Below, in pieces: positions 1 through 7,477 of a stretch of 11,707 bases of DNA (positions are counted from its first letter, which is position 1; each line of letters starts with the position of its first letter). The stretch covers positions 1 to 11,707 of the forward strand of contig CALCKF010000039.1 of NCBI GenBank assembly GCA_937966095.1, given 5' to 3'. The notes under the pieces are model-generated. The model was not told the origin of the DNA. It did no database searches and was given only the letters and a program-made list of their open reading frames with translations. The DNA comes from an uncultured Eubacterium sp. (GTDB lineage: Bacteria; Bacillota; Clostridia; Peptostreptococcales; Anaerovoracaceae). Both the position numbers and the translations under genes were made by a program.

Positions 1-613
1 CACATTCCAGATTTTTATTCTTACACTTATTTTTGCTATCCCTTTGGGGCTTATAGTCGCATTCGGATCCATGAGCAGATTCAGACCTCTTAAATATCTG
101 ATGCAGACAATAGTATGGGTTATCAGGGGCACTCCTCTGATGCTGCAGCTCATCATTATATTTTACGGCCCGGGAATGTGGCTCGGCAATAATATATGGT
201 CAGGCAACGAGGCAGGAAGGATAACTGCTACTGTAGTTGCATTTGTTATCAATTATGCATGTTATTTCTCCGTTATATTCAGGGGAGGGATAGAAGGTGT
301 GCCTATAGGTCAGAGAGAGGCCGGACAGGTGCTGGGCATGACCAAGAGCCAGATTTTCTTCAAGGTTACACTGCTGCAGATGATAAAACGCATAGTACCG
401 CCTATGTCCAATGAGATAATAACACTGGTTAAGGATACATCCCTTGCGAGGATAATTGCAGCCTATGAGCTTACATTTGCAGGCTTTTCATTTATGAAAT
501 CCGCAGGCATAACATGGCCACTTTTTTACACCGGTGTATTCTATCTGATATTCGTTGGTATCTTAACGTTATTGTTCAATTATCTTGAGAAAAAGCTGGA
601 TTATTTCAGGTAG
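1..613 (+). CDS. Polar amino acid ABC transporter permease, 5' end cut off
   Basis: This is the membrane channel subunit of an importer for polar amino acids, of the HisM/GlnP type (BPD_transp_1 fold). The reading frame is open to the left edge (codons run from base 2), so the true start lies outside the window; about 203 residues are visible and perhaps 20-30 are missing. The stretch RPLKYL, then IRGTPLMLQL, is the typical start of these permeases. The cytoplasmic EAA loop that docks on the ATPase is clear (EAGQVLGMTKSQIFFKVTLL, followed by VPPMSNEIITLVKDTSL). Several hydrophobic spans are visible, including one near the C-terminus (PLFYTGVFYLIFVGILTLLF). The ATPase gene follows 12 bases after the stop, so the two are co-transcribed; a binding protein gene probably lies upstream, outside the window. 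The actual amino acid carried cannot be read from the sequence. Confidence 0.93.
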   Translation, partial: TFQIFILTLIFAIPLGLIVAFGSMSRFRPLKYLMQTIVWVIRGTPLMLQLIIIFYGPGMWLGNNIWSGNEAGRITATVVAFVINYACYFSVIFRGGIEGVPIGQREAGQVLGMTKSQIFFKVTLLQMIKRIVPPMSNEIITLVKDTSLARIIAAYELTFAGFSFMKSAGITWPLFYTGVFYLIFVGILTLLFNYLEKKLDYFR

Positions 614-625
614 GAGATACGTCAA

Positions 626-1411
626 ATGAGCATATTGGAAGTCAACAACATAGAAAAAAGCTTTAAGAACACCAAGGTTCTGAAAGACATAAGTTTTTCG
701 ATGGAAGAAGGAAATGCACTGGCCATTATAGGATCATCAGGTTCCGGCAAGACCACTTTGCTGCGATGCCTGAATTTTCTTGAAACACCTGATAACGGGA
801 CGATATCCGTAAAAGGAGAGATCCTGTTTGATGCTTCACGCAGTCAGAAGGAAAACGAGCAGGATCTGCGAAGAAAACGGCTCCACTTCGGAATGGTATT
901 CCAGCAGTTCAATCTCTTTCCTCAGTATACTGCGCTTAAAAACGTAACTATCGCAGAGGAGCTGCTTGCAAGAGAACGCCCGGATTTTAAGGATAAGAAA
1001 AATGAGATAACAGAAGAAATAGAAGAACATGGAAGGCAGCTTCTTGAAAAGATGGGACTTACAGAAAGGGCGGAACATTATCCTCATCAGCTTTCTGGAG
1101 GTCAGCAGCAGCGTGTTGCAATAGCAAGAGCATTGGCTTTAAAACCGGATATTCTGTGCTTTGATGAGCCTACATCGGCACTGGACCCGGAGTTGACGGG
1201 AGAAGTTCTCAAAGTTATACGCAGCCTTGCCGATCAGAAGACCACTATGATAATCGTTACTCATGAAATGTCGTTTGCCAGAGATGTAGCGGATCATATA
1301 ATATTCATGGACGATGGCTATATAGTGGAGCAGGGAACTGCAAGGCAGGTGATAGACAGCCCTGAGCAGGAAAGAACAAGGCAGTTCCTGTCAAGATATA
1401 CCAATGGCTAG
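626..1411 (+). CDS. Amino acid ABC transporter ATP-binding protein (GlnQ/HisP type)
   Basis: This is the cytoplasmic ATPase that drives the permease encoded just upstream. All motifs are intact: Walker A GSSGSGKT at residues 36-43, Q-loop VFQQFNLFP around Q93-Q94, signature LSGGQ at 156-160, Walker B LCFDEP with D180/E181, and the switch histidine in IVTHE at H213. At 261 residues it is somewhat longer than the usual 240-250. The extra length is mostly a charged segment between the Q-loop and the signature (ARERPDFKDKKNEITEEIEE). The start is supported by AGGAGA at 612-617, eight bases ahead of the ATG and overlapping the permease stop codon. Substrate (glutamine, cystine, arginine or other) is unresolved, so no symbol is given. 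Confidence 0.95.
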   Translation: MSILEVNNIEKSFKNTKVLKDISFSMEEGNALAIIGSSGSGKTTLLRCLNFLETPDNGTISVKGEILFDASRSQKENEQDLRRKRLHFGMVFQQFNLFPQYTALKNVTIAEELLARERPDFKDKKNEITEEIEEHGRQLLEKMGLTERAEHYPHQLSGGQQQRVAIARALALKPDILCFDEPTSALDPELTGEVLKVIRSLADQKTTMIIVTHEMSFARDVADHIIFMDDGYIVEQGTARQVIDSPEQERTRQFLSRYTNG

Positions 1412-1464
1412 AAATGCCGCTGATATTTTTTACATTTTATTTCCGATATCAGATAATATTATTA

Positions 1465-1493
1465 TTGACATAGACCTTTTGCTGTGGTACAAA
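1465..1493 (+). promoter_or_regulatory. Sigma-A type promoter of the pyr operon
   Basis: A perfect -35 hexamer TTGACA (1465-1470) is followed after 17 bases by TACAAA (1488-1493), which matches four of six positions of TATAAT. Transcription would begin near base 1500, leaving a leader of about 50 nt before pyrC. No PyrR-binding loop or terminator/antiterminator pair is visible in that short leader. Confidence 0.7.
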
Positions 1494-1497
1494 TAAT

Positions 1498-1580
1498 AGG
1501 AATGTTTTAATGGTGTTTTAAAACGGTTTTGATAAAGAATTCGGAGATAATGATGAGAAAAGATGACAGGAATGTTTTAA
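1498..1580 (+). repeat. 13-nt direct repeat and small hairpin in the pyrC leader
   Basis: AGGAATGTTTTAA occurs at 1498-1510, close to the predicted transcription start, and again at 1568-1580 inside the first codons of pyrC, exactly 70 bases apart. Between them, TTAAAAC (1518-1524) can pair with GTTTTAA of the first copy (7 bp, 7-nt loop). The extended TTTTAAAAC (1516-1524) can instead pair with GTTTTAAAA at the second copy (1574-1582, 9 bp), enclosing the ribosome binding site and start codon. The pairings are AU-rich and weak, so a regulatory role is only a suggestion. Confidence 0.4.
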
Positions 1581-2749
1581 AAATTGAAGATCTCGGTATT
1601 GTGGAAAAGGAGCGAATCTCCTCCGTCGGACTTGATTTTTCCCATTTTTCCAATTGTTATATTTTGCCCGGTCTTACAGATGTACATGTACATTTGAGAG
1701 AGCCGGGTTTTTTATATAAGGAGACTATCAGGAGCGGGACCATGGCAGCGGCGGCAGGCGGTTTTTCCGATATATTTTCTATGCCTAATCTGGATCCATG
1801 TCCGGACAGTATGGAAAATCTGCAGATACAGCTTGATGCCATAGCAAAGGATGCAGTTGTACATGTATTCCCTTATGGGGCAATAACAAAAGGCGAGCTG
1901 GGGGCAGAAGCAGCGGATATGGAGGATATGGCAGACCATGTCATCGCTTTTACGGATGACGGAAAAGGAGTGGCATCAGATAAAATGATGAAAGAAGCCA
2001 TGATAAAGGCAAAATCGCTGGGCAAACTCATAGTAGCTCACTGTGAGGATGAAAGATATCCGAAAGAAAGCCCGGAAAGCGAGTGGAAACAGCTTGAAAG
2101 AGATATCAGGCTCTTAAGAGAAACAGGATGCAGTTATCATGCATGTCATATTTCGACGAAAGAATCAGTGGAACTGATCAGGAAGGCTAAGAAAGATGGC
2201 CTTGATATAACATGCGAGACTGCGCCGCATTATCTTATATTGTCACGCAGCGATATAACGGATGACGGCAAATTCAAAATGAATCCGCCTATAAAAGGAG
2301 ATGCTGACAGGGCTGCCCTTATCAGTGCAGTTATCGACGGCACTATAGATATCATAGCAACAGATCATGCTCCTCACAGCAAGGAGGAAAAAGGCAGAGG
2401 ATTCGCGGACAGTGCCTTCGGTATAGTGGGCATGGAAACAGCAGTGCCGGTGCTTTATACAGAACTGGTGGAAAAAGGCACAATAACAATGGAGCATCTT
2501 ATGGATCTTTTCTATACCAATCCCCGAAAGCGTTTCGGACTTGATGTCAGCAGTTTATACGACAGTCTTCATAAACAGGATCTTACTTTTACAATATGGG
2601 ATTTTGATGAGTCTTACGATATAGATCCTGACAAGTTCATGAGTAAGGGACGCAGCTGCCCATTCGAAAGTATGAAAGTCAGAGGAAGATGTCTATATAC
2701 TGTGATAGACGGAAATGTAGTATGGAAATATGGAGATACAGGGAGGTAA
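1553..2749 (+). CDS. pyrC: Dihydroorotase, class I
   Basis: PyrC is a cytoplasmic zinc amidohydrolase that closes carbamoyl aspartate to dihydroorotate, step 3 of UMP synthesis. Visible hallmarks, numbered from base 1553: the metal-binding HVHLR (H45, H47, R49), the substrate loop MPNLDP (N79), FTDDGKGV (D135/D136, the region supplying the metal-bridging aspartate in this class), AHCED (H163), HACHIST (H196, H199), ETAPHY, MNPPIK, and the catalytic TDHAPHS (D271). GGAG at 1543-1546 stands six bases before this ATG and three before the adjacent ATG at 1550, so 1553 is preferred; an in-frame TTG at 1529 has no ribosome binding site. The 398 residues are slightly short for the family (about 420-430) because the N-terminal beta segment before HVHLR is compact. 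It is the first gene of the operon, and its stop overlaps the pyrK translation signals. Confidence 0.95.
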   Translation: MRKDDRNVLKIEDLGIVEKERISSVGLDFSHFSNCYILPGLTDVHVHLREPGFLYKETIRSGTMAAAAGGFSDIFSMPNLDPCPDSMENLQIQLDAIAKDAVVHVFPYGAITKGELGAEAADMEDMADHVIAFTDDGKGVASDKMMKEAMIKAKSLGKLIVAHCEDERYPKESPESEWKQLERDIRLLRETGCSYHACHISTKESVELIRKAKKDGLDITCETAPHYLILSRSDITDDGKFKMNPPIKGDADRAALISAVIDGTIDIIATDHAPHSKEEKGRGFADSAFGIVGMETAVPVLYTELVEKGTITMEHLMDLFYTNPRKRFGLDVSSLYDSLHKQDLTFTIWDFDESYDIDPDKFMSKGRSCPFESMKVRGRCLYTVIDGNVVWKYGDTGR

Positions 2750-2751
2750 TG

Positions 2752-3504
2752 ATGAAAAAAATCGATTTTAAAATACTGGAAAACAATATCATTGCTGAAA
2801 ATACGTATTCGATCACATTAGACGATATGGGCAACGGTCATGGTATATCAAGACCAGGGCAGTTTGTCAACATCAGGATCAACGGTTTTTTCCTCAGGAG
2901 GCCGATTTCCGTGTGTGACTGGAATGAAAATACCATCAGACTTATTTATAAAGTAGTGGGAAAGGGTACTGAAGCTCTGTCGGAAATGAAACCCGGAGAC
3001 ATACTGGATATACTGACGCCTCTAGGCAACGGGTTCGACACGTATGACAACGGAAAAGTCGGTAAGTATCCGCTCCTTATAGGAGGAGGAGCCGGGATAC
3101 CTCCTCTTTACGGACTTTGTCGATGTCTTGTGAAGGAAGGCAGGTCTCCTGTCGTTATTGCAGGATTCAATACATCCGACGAGATCTTTTATATAAAAGA
3201 ATTCAAAGATCTTGGAGCGGATATCACGATAATGACAGCAGATGGGAGTGCCGGCATGAAGGGTCTTGTGACCGACGCCCTGAAAACAGTCCGCAGTACC
3301 TATTTTTTCAGCTGCGGTCCGGAAGGTATGCTGAAGGCCATAGACGAGATGATAGATATGAATATCGATGGACAGATGAGTTTTGAGGAGCGTATGGGCT
3401 GTGGTTTCGGAGCATGTATGGGGTGTTCCTGTATGACAAGATACGGAAGCAAACGTATCTGTAAAGAAGGTCCGGTACTGAAAAGAGGTGAAGTGATATG
3501 GTAG
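2752..3504 (+). CDS. pyrK: Dihydroorotate dehydrogenase B, electron transfer subunit
   Basis: PyrK is the FAD and [2Fe-2S] subunit that passes electrons from the PyrD FMN to NAD+, forming a PyrD2-PyrK2 heterotetramer. In order: an FAD-binding barrel with RRPISV and KVVGKGT, the NAD-binding LIGGGAGIPPLYGL, and a C-terminal cluster motif C217-x4-C222-x2-C225-x11-C237, the same spacing as in the Bacillus protein. The 250-aa length is normal. GGGAGG at 2741-2746 supports the ATG at 2752 (5-base spacing); the ATG at 2749 is too close, and an upstream in-frame ATG at 2689 lies deep inside pyrC. The gene overlaps pyrD by seven bases, which suggests translational coupling of the two partner subunits. 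Confidence 0.96.
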   Translation: MKKIDFKILENNIIAENTYSITLDDMGNGHGISRPGQFVNIRINGFFLRRPISVCDWNENTIRLIYKVVGKGTEALSEMKPGDILDILTPLGNGFDTYDNGKVGKYPLLIGGGAGIPPLYGLCRCLVKEGRSPVVIAGFNTSDEIFYIKEFKDLGADITIMTADGSAGMKGLVTDALKTVRSTYFFSCGPEGMLKAIDEMIDMNIDGQMSFEERMGCGFGACMGCSCMTRYGSKRICKEGPVLKRGEVIW

Positions 3505-4409
3505 ATACCAGAGTAAGCCTGTGCGGTGTGACTCTTGATAATCCGGTCATGGCCGCCAGCGGAACATTCGGATATGGTTATGAATTTGCAGAGCTTTTCG
3601 ACATAAATGTACTGGGGACGTTTTCCTTCAAGGGAACAACCCTGAGACCGCAGTTCGGAAATCCTACACCGAGGATAGCAGAATGCAGAGAAGGCCTGAT
3701 AAACTCCATAGGACTGCAGAATCCGGGAGTAGATAAGGTAATAACAGAAGAACTGCCGAAGCTTGAAAAATGTTTACATAAAAAAGTTATGGCAAATGTT
3801 GGCGGATTTTCTCCGGAAGAATACAGGGAAGTGTGTGTGAGGTTTGACGGCTGTGATCAGATAGGATGGATAGAACTCAACATATCATGTCCTAATGTCC
3901 ATGGAGGAGGCATTGCCTTCGGGACAGATGCATCTGCAGCTGCTGATCTGGTCAGAATGGTAAAGGATTCTGTGAATAAGCCGGTCATAGTGAAATTATC
4001 TCCAAATGTGACCGATATAGTTGAGATCGCAATGGCCTGTGAGGCTGCAGGTGCGGACGGGATATCCCTGATAAATACTATGCTTGGCATGCGAATAGAT
4101 ATAAAGAGAAGGAAGCCTGTCATAGCCAACAAGATGGGTGGTTTTTCAGGTCCGGCTGTTTTCCCGATTGCGCTGAGGATGGTTTATCAGGTCTATGAGA
4201 ATGTAAATATCCCGATAATAGGAATAGGAGGAATATCAACGGCTGAAGATGTGCTGGAAATGATGATGGCCGGCGCTACTGCGGTACAGATAGGCGCAGC
4301 TAATCTTGTCGATCCGTATACATGCAGAGATATAGTTGCAAAGCTGCCGGAAACTATGGAGAAATATGGTATCAATGATATAAAAACAATAATAGGAGGT
4401 GCGCACTGA
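3498..4409 (+). CDS. pyrD: Dihydroorotate dehydrogenase B, catalytic subunit (class 1B)
   Basis: This FMN-containing TIM-barrel enzyme oxidises dihydroorotate to orotate, step 4 of the pathway. The sequence shows NPVMAASGTFGYG near the N-terminus, FKGTT and GNPTPR, the substrate loop GLINSIGLQNPG, then NISCPNV with Cys131. A cysteine rather than serine at that spot marks class 1 enzymes (family knowledge). KLSPNVTDI and the C-terminal phosphate-binding GIGGISTAEDV and AVQIG motifs follow. The 303-aa length is typical of the B-type enzyme, and the adjacent pyrK confirms that type. Its start codon lies inside the end of pyrK, with GAGG at 3485-3488 nine bases upstream. The TGA overlaps the pyrF ATG by one base. 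Confidence 0.97.
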   Translation: MVDTRVSLCGVTLDNPVMAASGTFGYGYEFAELFDINVLGTFSFKGTTLRPQFGNPTPRIAECREGLINSIGLQNPGVDKVITEELPKLEKCLHKKVMANVGGFSPEEYREVCVRFDGCDQIGWIELNISCPNVHGGGIAFGTDASAAADLVRMVKDSVNKPVIVKLSPNVTDIVEIAMACEAAGADGISLINTMLGMRIDIKRRKPVIANKMGGFSGPAVFPIALRMVYQVYENVNIPIIGIGGISTAEDVLEMMMAGATAVQIGAANLVDPYTCRDIVAKLPETMEKYGINDIKTIIGGAH

Positions 4410-5107
4410 TGGGCAAAGATGTGATAATAGCATGTGATTTCAGCAGCAGTGATGAAACTGTTGCGTTTCTTGAAAAACTGGGGGAAAAAAGACCGTATGT
4501 AAAAATAGGTATGGAGCTCTTTTATGCAGAAGGACCTAGTGTAATAAAGAGAATCAAGGAAAGAGGGCATAAGGTTTTTCTGGATCTGAAGCTGCACGAT
4601 ATACCCAATACAGTAAACAAAGCGATGAAGGTACTCGCCGGCTTCGACATAGATATGTGTAACGTACATGCAGCAGGTACCGTCGAAATGATGGAGGCTG
4701 CTGTCAGAGGACTTGAAAGCTCAGGTGGAAAGAGGCCTCTAATAATAGCAGTAACTCAGCTCACCTCAACAACTCAGGAAAAAATGGAGGATGATCTTCT
4801 GATAGAAGAGGATATGGAAAAAGTAGTGGCACATTATGCCCACAATGCCATGATCGCAGGTCTTGACGGGGTGGTCTGCTCTCCGCTGGAATCTGAGAAG
4901 GTGCATGGTGTCTGCGGTGAAGATTTTCTTACAGTCACACCGGGGGTGCGTTTTGCAGATGACAGCAGCGATGACCAGGCCAGAGTTACTACTCCCGCAA
5001 TGGCAAAGGAGCTGGGATCCGATTACATAGTAGTAGGAAGGAGCATAACAGGGGCTGACGATCCCCTTGCAGCATATGAAAAATGTGTGGAGGAATTCAT
5101 CGGATGA
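4409..5107 (+). CDS. pyrF: Orotidine 5'-phosphate decarboxylase
   Basis: PyrF catalyses the last step, OMP to UMP plus CO2, in the cytoplasm. The 232-aa protein has the full type 1 signature: D10 in IIACDF, K32 in VKIGMELFYAEGP, the catalytic tetrad segment FLDLKLHDIPNT (D59, K61, D64), VHAAG, AVTQLTS, the flexible loop around VCSPLE, and the phosphate-gripping TPGVRF and VVGRSIT. The start shares a base with the pyrD stop (TGATG) and has AGGAGG at 4394-4399. Nothing in the sequence is unusual for the family. Confidence 0.97.
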   Translation: MGKDVIIACDFSSSDETVAFLEKLGEKRPYVKIGMELFYAEGPSVIKRIKERGHKVFLDLKLHDIPNTVNKAMKVLAGFDIDMCNVHAAGTVEMMEAAVRGLESSGGKRPLIIAVTQLTSTTQEKMEDDLLIEEDMEKVVAHYAHNAMIAGLDGVVCSPLESEKVHGVCGEDFLTVTPGVRFADDSSDDQARVTTPAMAKELGSDYIVVGRSITGADDPLAAYEKCVEEFIG

Positions 5108-5138
5108 GATACTTGATAATTTGAAAAGGAGGAAATAT

Positions 5139-5771
5139 ATGAAAACAGAAATAGCTAAGGGACTTCTTCAGATAGAAGCTGTTTTTCTTCGACCGCAGGA
5201 GCCTTTTATATGGGCAAGCGGGATAAAAAGTCCTGTTTACTGTGACAACAGACTTATACTCACTTCGCCCGATGTGAGAAATATGGTGGAGCAGGCAATA
5301 GCTGATACCGTAAAGAAAAATTATGATGATGCAGAAATACTAATGGGTACAAGTACTGCCGGAATAGCACATGCAGCTATAGCAGGACATATACTTGGAA
5401 TGCCGATGGGATATGTACGTTCAGGGGCAAAAGATCACGGCAGAGGAAACAGGATAGAGGGAAGACTTGAAAAAGGCCAGAAAGTCGTGGTGATAGAAGA
5501 TCTTATATCTACAGGAGGCAGTGTCATAGAAGTAGTCGAAGCTCTACGGGATGCAGGTGCAGAGGTCCTTGGCATAGTAAGCATTTTCACATATGGTATG
5601 AAAAAAGGAATAGACAGACTGGAAAATGCCGGTGTTGAGAACATAAGTCTGACGGATTTCGACACGGTGATCAGTGTTGCGGCCGAAACAGGATACATAA
5701 GTAATGACGATATAAGAAAACTCACTGCTTTCAGAGATGATCCTCATGATGAAAGCTGGATAAAAAATTAA
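5139..5771 (+). CDS. pyrE: Orotate phosphoribosyltransferase
   Basis: PyrE joins orotate to PRPP to make OMP, the step before PyrF. The PRPP-binding signature VVVIEDLISTGG is at residues 116-127. The orotate-side motifs SGIKSPVYCDNR and YVRSGAKDHGRGNRIEG (the catalytic flexible loop) are also present. A longer in-frame start at 5067 exists but would overlap pyrF by 41 bases. AAAAGGAGG at 5124-5132, six bases before the ATG at 5139, together with homology beginning at KTEIAKGLLQIEAV, decides for the 210-aa form. It is one of the few genes in the operon with a real gap (31 bases) before it. Confidence 0.96.
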   Translation: MKTEIAKGLLQIEAVFLRPQEPFIWASGIKSPVYCDNRLILTSPDVRNMVEQAIADTVKKNYDDAEILMGTSTAGIAHAAIAGHILGMPMGYVRSGAKDHGRGNRIEGRLEKGQKVVVIEDLISTGGSVIEVVEALRDAGAEVLGIVSIFTYGMKKGIDRLENAGVENISLTDFDTVISVAAETGYISNDDIRKLTAFRDDPHDESWIKN

Positions 5772-5786
5772 TGGCAGGAGGCAGAG

Positions 5787-6707
5787 ATGAAACATTTAAT
5801 AGACATAATGGAGCTTACTACTGAAGAGATCGACCAGATGATAGAAACTGCAAAGGATATAATCGCATATCCGGATAAATATTCTGAAAAATGCAGGGGA
5901 AAGAAACTGGCAACGCTCTTTTTTGAACCGTCAACAAGAACAAGGCTGAGTTTTGAAGCTGCAATGTATGAACTGGGAGGCAATGTGCTGGGGTTTTCAG
6001 AAGCACAGAGCTCTTCTGCAGCAAAAGGTGAAAGTGTTTCCGACACCATAAGGACAGTAGGTGCATATGCAGATATTATCGCCATGAGACATCCTAAAGA
6101 GGGAGCCCCTCTCGTAGCTTCGTTAAGATCTACGGTCCCGATAATAAATGCCGGAGACGGAGGGCATAATCATCCTACTCAGACATTGACGGATCTGCTG
6201 ACTATCAAAAGAGAAAAAGGAAGATTCGACGATCTTACCATAGGATTCTGTGGAGACCTCAAATTCGGCAGGACAGTGCATTCGCTTATAGGTGCCATGT
6301 CACGTTATAAAAATGTGAGATTTATACTGATATCACCGGACGAGCTTAGAATACCTGAATATCTCAAGCATGAAGTAATAGAAAAGAAAAATCTCGAATA
6401 TATGGAAACGACTGATCTTGAAAATGCTATGCCTGAGCTTGATATCCTGTATATGACAAGAGTACAGAGAGAGCGGTTCTTCAATGAACAGGATTATATA
6501 AGACTTAAGGACAGCTATATACTTACTCCCGACAAACTTGTCGATGCAAAAGAGGATCTCAGCATACTGCACCCTCTTCCACGTGTAAACGAGATATCAG
6601 TTTCCGTTGACGATGATCCGCGAGCAAAATACTTCGAACAGGTGCTTAACGGAAAATTTATAAGAATGGCGCTTATTCTGAAACTTCTGGAGGTGAATGA
6701 AAAATGA
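5787..6707 (+). CDS. pyrB: Aspartate carbamoyltransferase, catalytic subunit
   Basis: PyrB condenses carbamoyl phosphate with aspartate, the committed step of pyrimidine synthesis. Visible active-site parts: the carbamoyl phosphate loop FFEPSTRTRLSF (S49-T50-R51-T52), the lysine reaching in from the neighbouring chain in SSAAKGES (K80), MRHP (R101), NHPTQTLTDLL (H129, Q132), and the aspartate-side MTRVQRERF and HPLPRV. The 306-aa length and sequence style match the E. coli-type catalytic chain that works as trimers in a c6r6 holoenzyme, consistent with pyrI coming next. The start is supported by AGGAGG at 5776-5781. Its TGA overlaps the pyrI ATG in ATGA. Confidence 0.97.
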   Translation: MKHLIDIMELTTEEIDQMIETAKDIIAYPDKYSEKCRGKKLATLFFEPSTRTRLSFEAAMYELGGNVLGFSEAQSSSAAKGESVSDTIRTVGAYADIIAMRHPKEGAPLVASLRSTVPIINAGDGGHNHPTQTLTDLLTIKREKGRFDDLTIGFCGDLKFGRTVHSLIGAMSRYKNVRFILISPDELRIPEYLKHEVIEKKNLEYMETTDLENAMPELDILYMTRVQRERFFNEQDYIRLKDSYILTPDKLVDAKEDLSILHPLPRVNEISVSVDDDPRAKYFEQVLNGKFIRMALILKLLEVNEK

Positions 6708-7120
6708 TCATAGGCAAGATAGAAAACGGCATAGTTCTGGATCATATAAAGGCAGGAGAGGGAATGACTCTGTACAGTATACTTGGTCTGGATTCTCTTG
6801 ATTGTCAGGTGGCTCTTATAAAAAATGCCGAAAGCCAGAAAATGGGACGTAAGGATATAATCAAGATAGACAGAATAATAGATGTGAATCTGGATGCAAT
6901 AGGATATGTGGATCCGGGCATAACCGTCAATATAATAGAAAACGGCAGACTTGCAAAGCGAACTCATATAGATCCGCCTGAGGAAATAGTGGATGTGATA
7001 AAATGCAAAAACCCAAGGTGCATAACGACTACGGAACAGGAGCTTCCTCATATATTCAGACTCACTGACCGTAAAAATCGTGTCTACAGATGTATCTACT
7101 GTGAAAGCAAGGCAAAATAG
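6704..7120 (+). CDS. pyrI: Aspartate carbamoyltransferase, regulatory subunit
   Basis: PyrI binds nucleotides and tethers PyrB trimers through a zinc domain, giving feedback control of the pathway. The nucleotide-binding half contains MGRKDIIKID. The C-terminal half has the zinc site C101-x4-C106-x23-C130-x2-C133, matching the four-cysteine layout of the E. coli chain. At 138 aa it is shorter than the 153-aa E. coli protein, with both ends trimmed; most of the N-terminal nucleotide-contacting extension is absent, so the allosteric response may differ (inference). It overlaps pyrB by four bases and is the last recognised pyr gene; a hairpin follows 28 bases after its stop. Confidence 0.95.
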   Translation: MIIGKIENGIVLDHIKAGEGMTLYSILGLDSLDCQVALIKNAESQKMGRKDIIKIDRIIDVNLDAIGYVDPGITVNIIENGRLAKRTHIDPPEEIVDVIKCKNPRCITTTEQELPHIFRLTDRKNRVYRCIYCESKAK

Positions 7121-7148
7121 TATAACACATGTTGAAAACGGGAATAAT

Positions 7149-7175
7149 AAAGGCTGTCATAAAGGACAGTCTTTT
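7149..7175 (+). terminator. Likely partial terminator at the end of the pyr operon
   Basis: AAAGGCTGTC (7149-7158) pairs with GACAGTCTTT (7165-7174) through a six-base loop, ten base pairs with one G-U. The following tail is short (CTTTT then AAAT), so it is probably leaky and may let some transcription continue into the small gene at 7199. Confidence 0.55.
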
Positions 7176-7198
7176 AAATAATCAAAAGGAGGTAGAAT

Positions 7199-7360
7199 AT
7201 GGGAAAAGCCTGTAACACTATATTAGGTATCGGTCTTGCTGGATCTATAATAGGCCTGCATTTGTATATGTTCACCAACACAGATGATAAATGTACGGTA
7301 AAGGATGAGATCAGAGAAGCAATGGAAGATATAAAGAAAGCGGCGTCGAAGCTGACGTGA
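7199..7360 (+). CDS. Small single-span membrane protein, 53 aa, unidentified
   Basis: I do not recognise this protein. The frame begins MGKACNTILGIGLAGSIIGL, an N-terminal glycine-rich hydrophobic helix (about residues 6-24) with small-residue spacing such as GLAGS, which favours helix packing. A charged segment from about residue 28 to the end (DEIREAMEDIKKAASKL) looks like an amphipathic helix. That plan resembles YtxH-like small envelope proteins, but I cannot claim membership. Evidence that it is real: an excellent AAAAGGAGG (7184-7192) six bases before the ATG, and a strong terminator starting nine bases after the stop. It sits between pyrI and alaS with no clear promoter of its own, so it is probably expressed by read-through from the pyr operon. 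Confidence 0.72.
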   Translation: MGKACNTILGIGLAGSIIGLHLYMFTNTDDKCTVKDEIREAMEDIKKAASKLT

Positions 7361-7368
7361 TATCAAGG

Positions 7369-7415
7369 AAATACCCGCAGTTTTCATCTAAGGATGAGAA
7401 AGCAGCGGGTATTTT
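7369..7415 (+). terminator. Intrinsic terminator after the small membrane protein gene
   Basis: AAATACCCGC (7369-7378) pairs perfectly with GCGGGTATTT (7405-7414). A second inner stem (TTTTCATC with GATGAGAA) extends the hairpin, and a run of four T closes it. It separates the pyr region from the alaS transcription unit. Confidence 0.85.
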
Positions 7416-7442
7416 CATATGGTAACTCCTTCCTATAAATGA

Positions 7443-7471
7443 TTGAAAAACCAATGTATTTCTGATATAAT
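7443..7471 (+). promoter_or_regulatory. alaS promoter with extended -10
   Basis: TTGAAA (7443-7448), a 17-base spacer, then a perfect TATAAT (7466-7471) with TG one base ahead (7463-7464). Transcription should begin near 7478, giving a leader of about 55 nt. Confidence 0.85.
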
Positions 7472-7477
7472 AAAAAA

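Noticed and set aside
1420..1452. CTGATAT and ATATCAG arms after the ABC ATPase gene as a terminator.
   Set aside because: Only seven pairs, a 19-base loop and no T run afterwards; too weak to list as a terminator.
1529..1552. Upstream TTG start for pyrC.
   Set aside because: No ribosome binding site ahead of it; GGAG at 1543-1546 points to the ATG codons at 1550/1553.
5067..5138. Longer pyrE beginning at an ATG inside pyrF.
   Set aside because: It would overlap pyrF and add residues foreign to the family; AAAAGGAGG sits correctly before 5139.
7131..7217. 28-codon frame between pyrI and the small membrane protein gene.
   Set aside because: No ribosome binding site, and it runs through the hairpin and the signals of the next gene.
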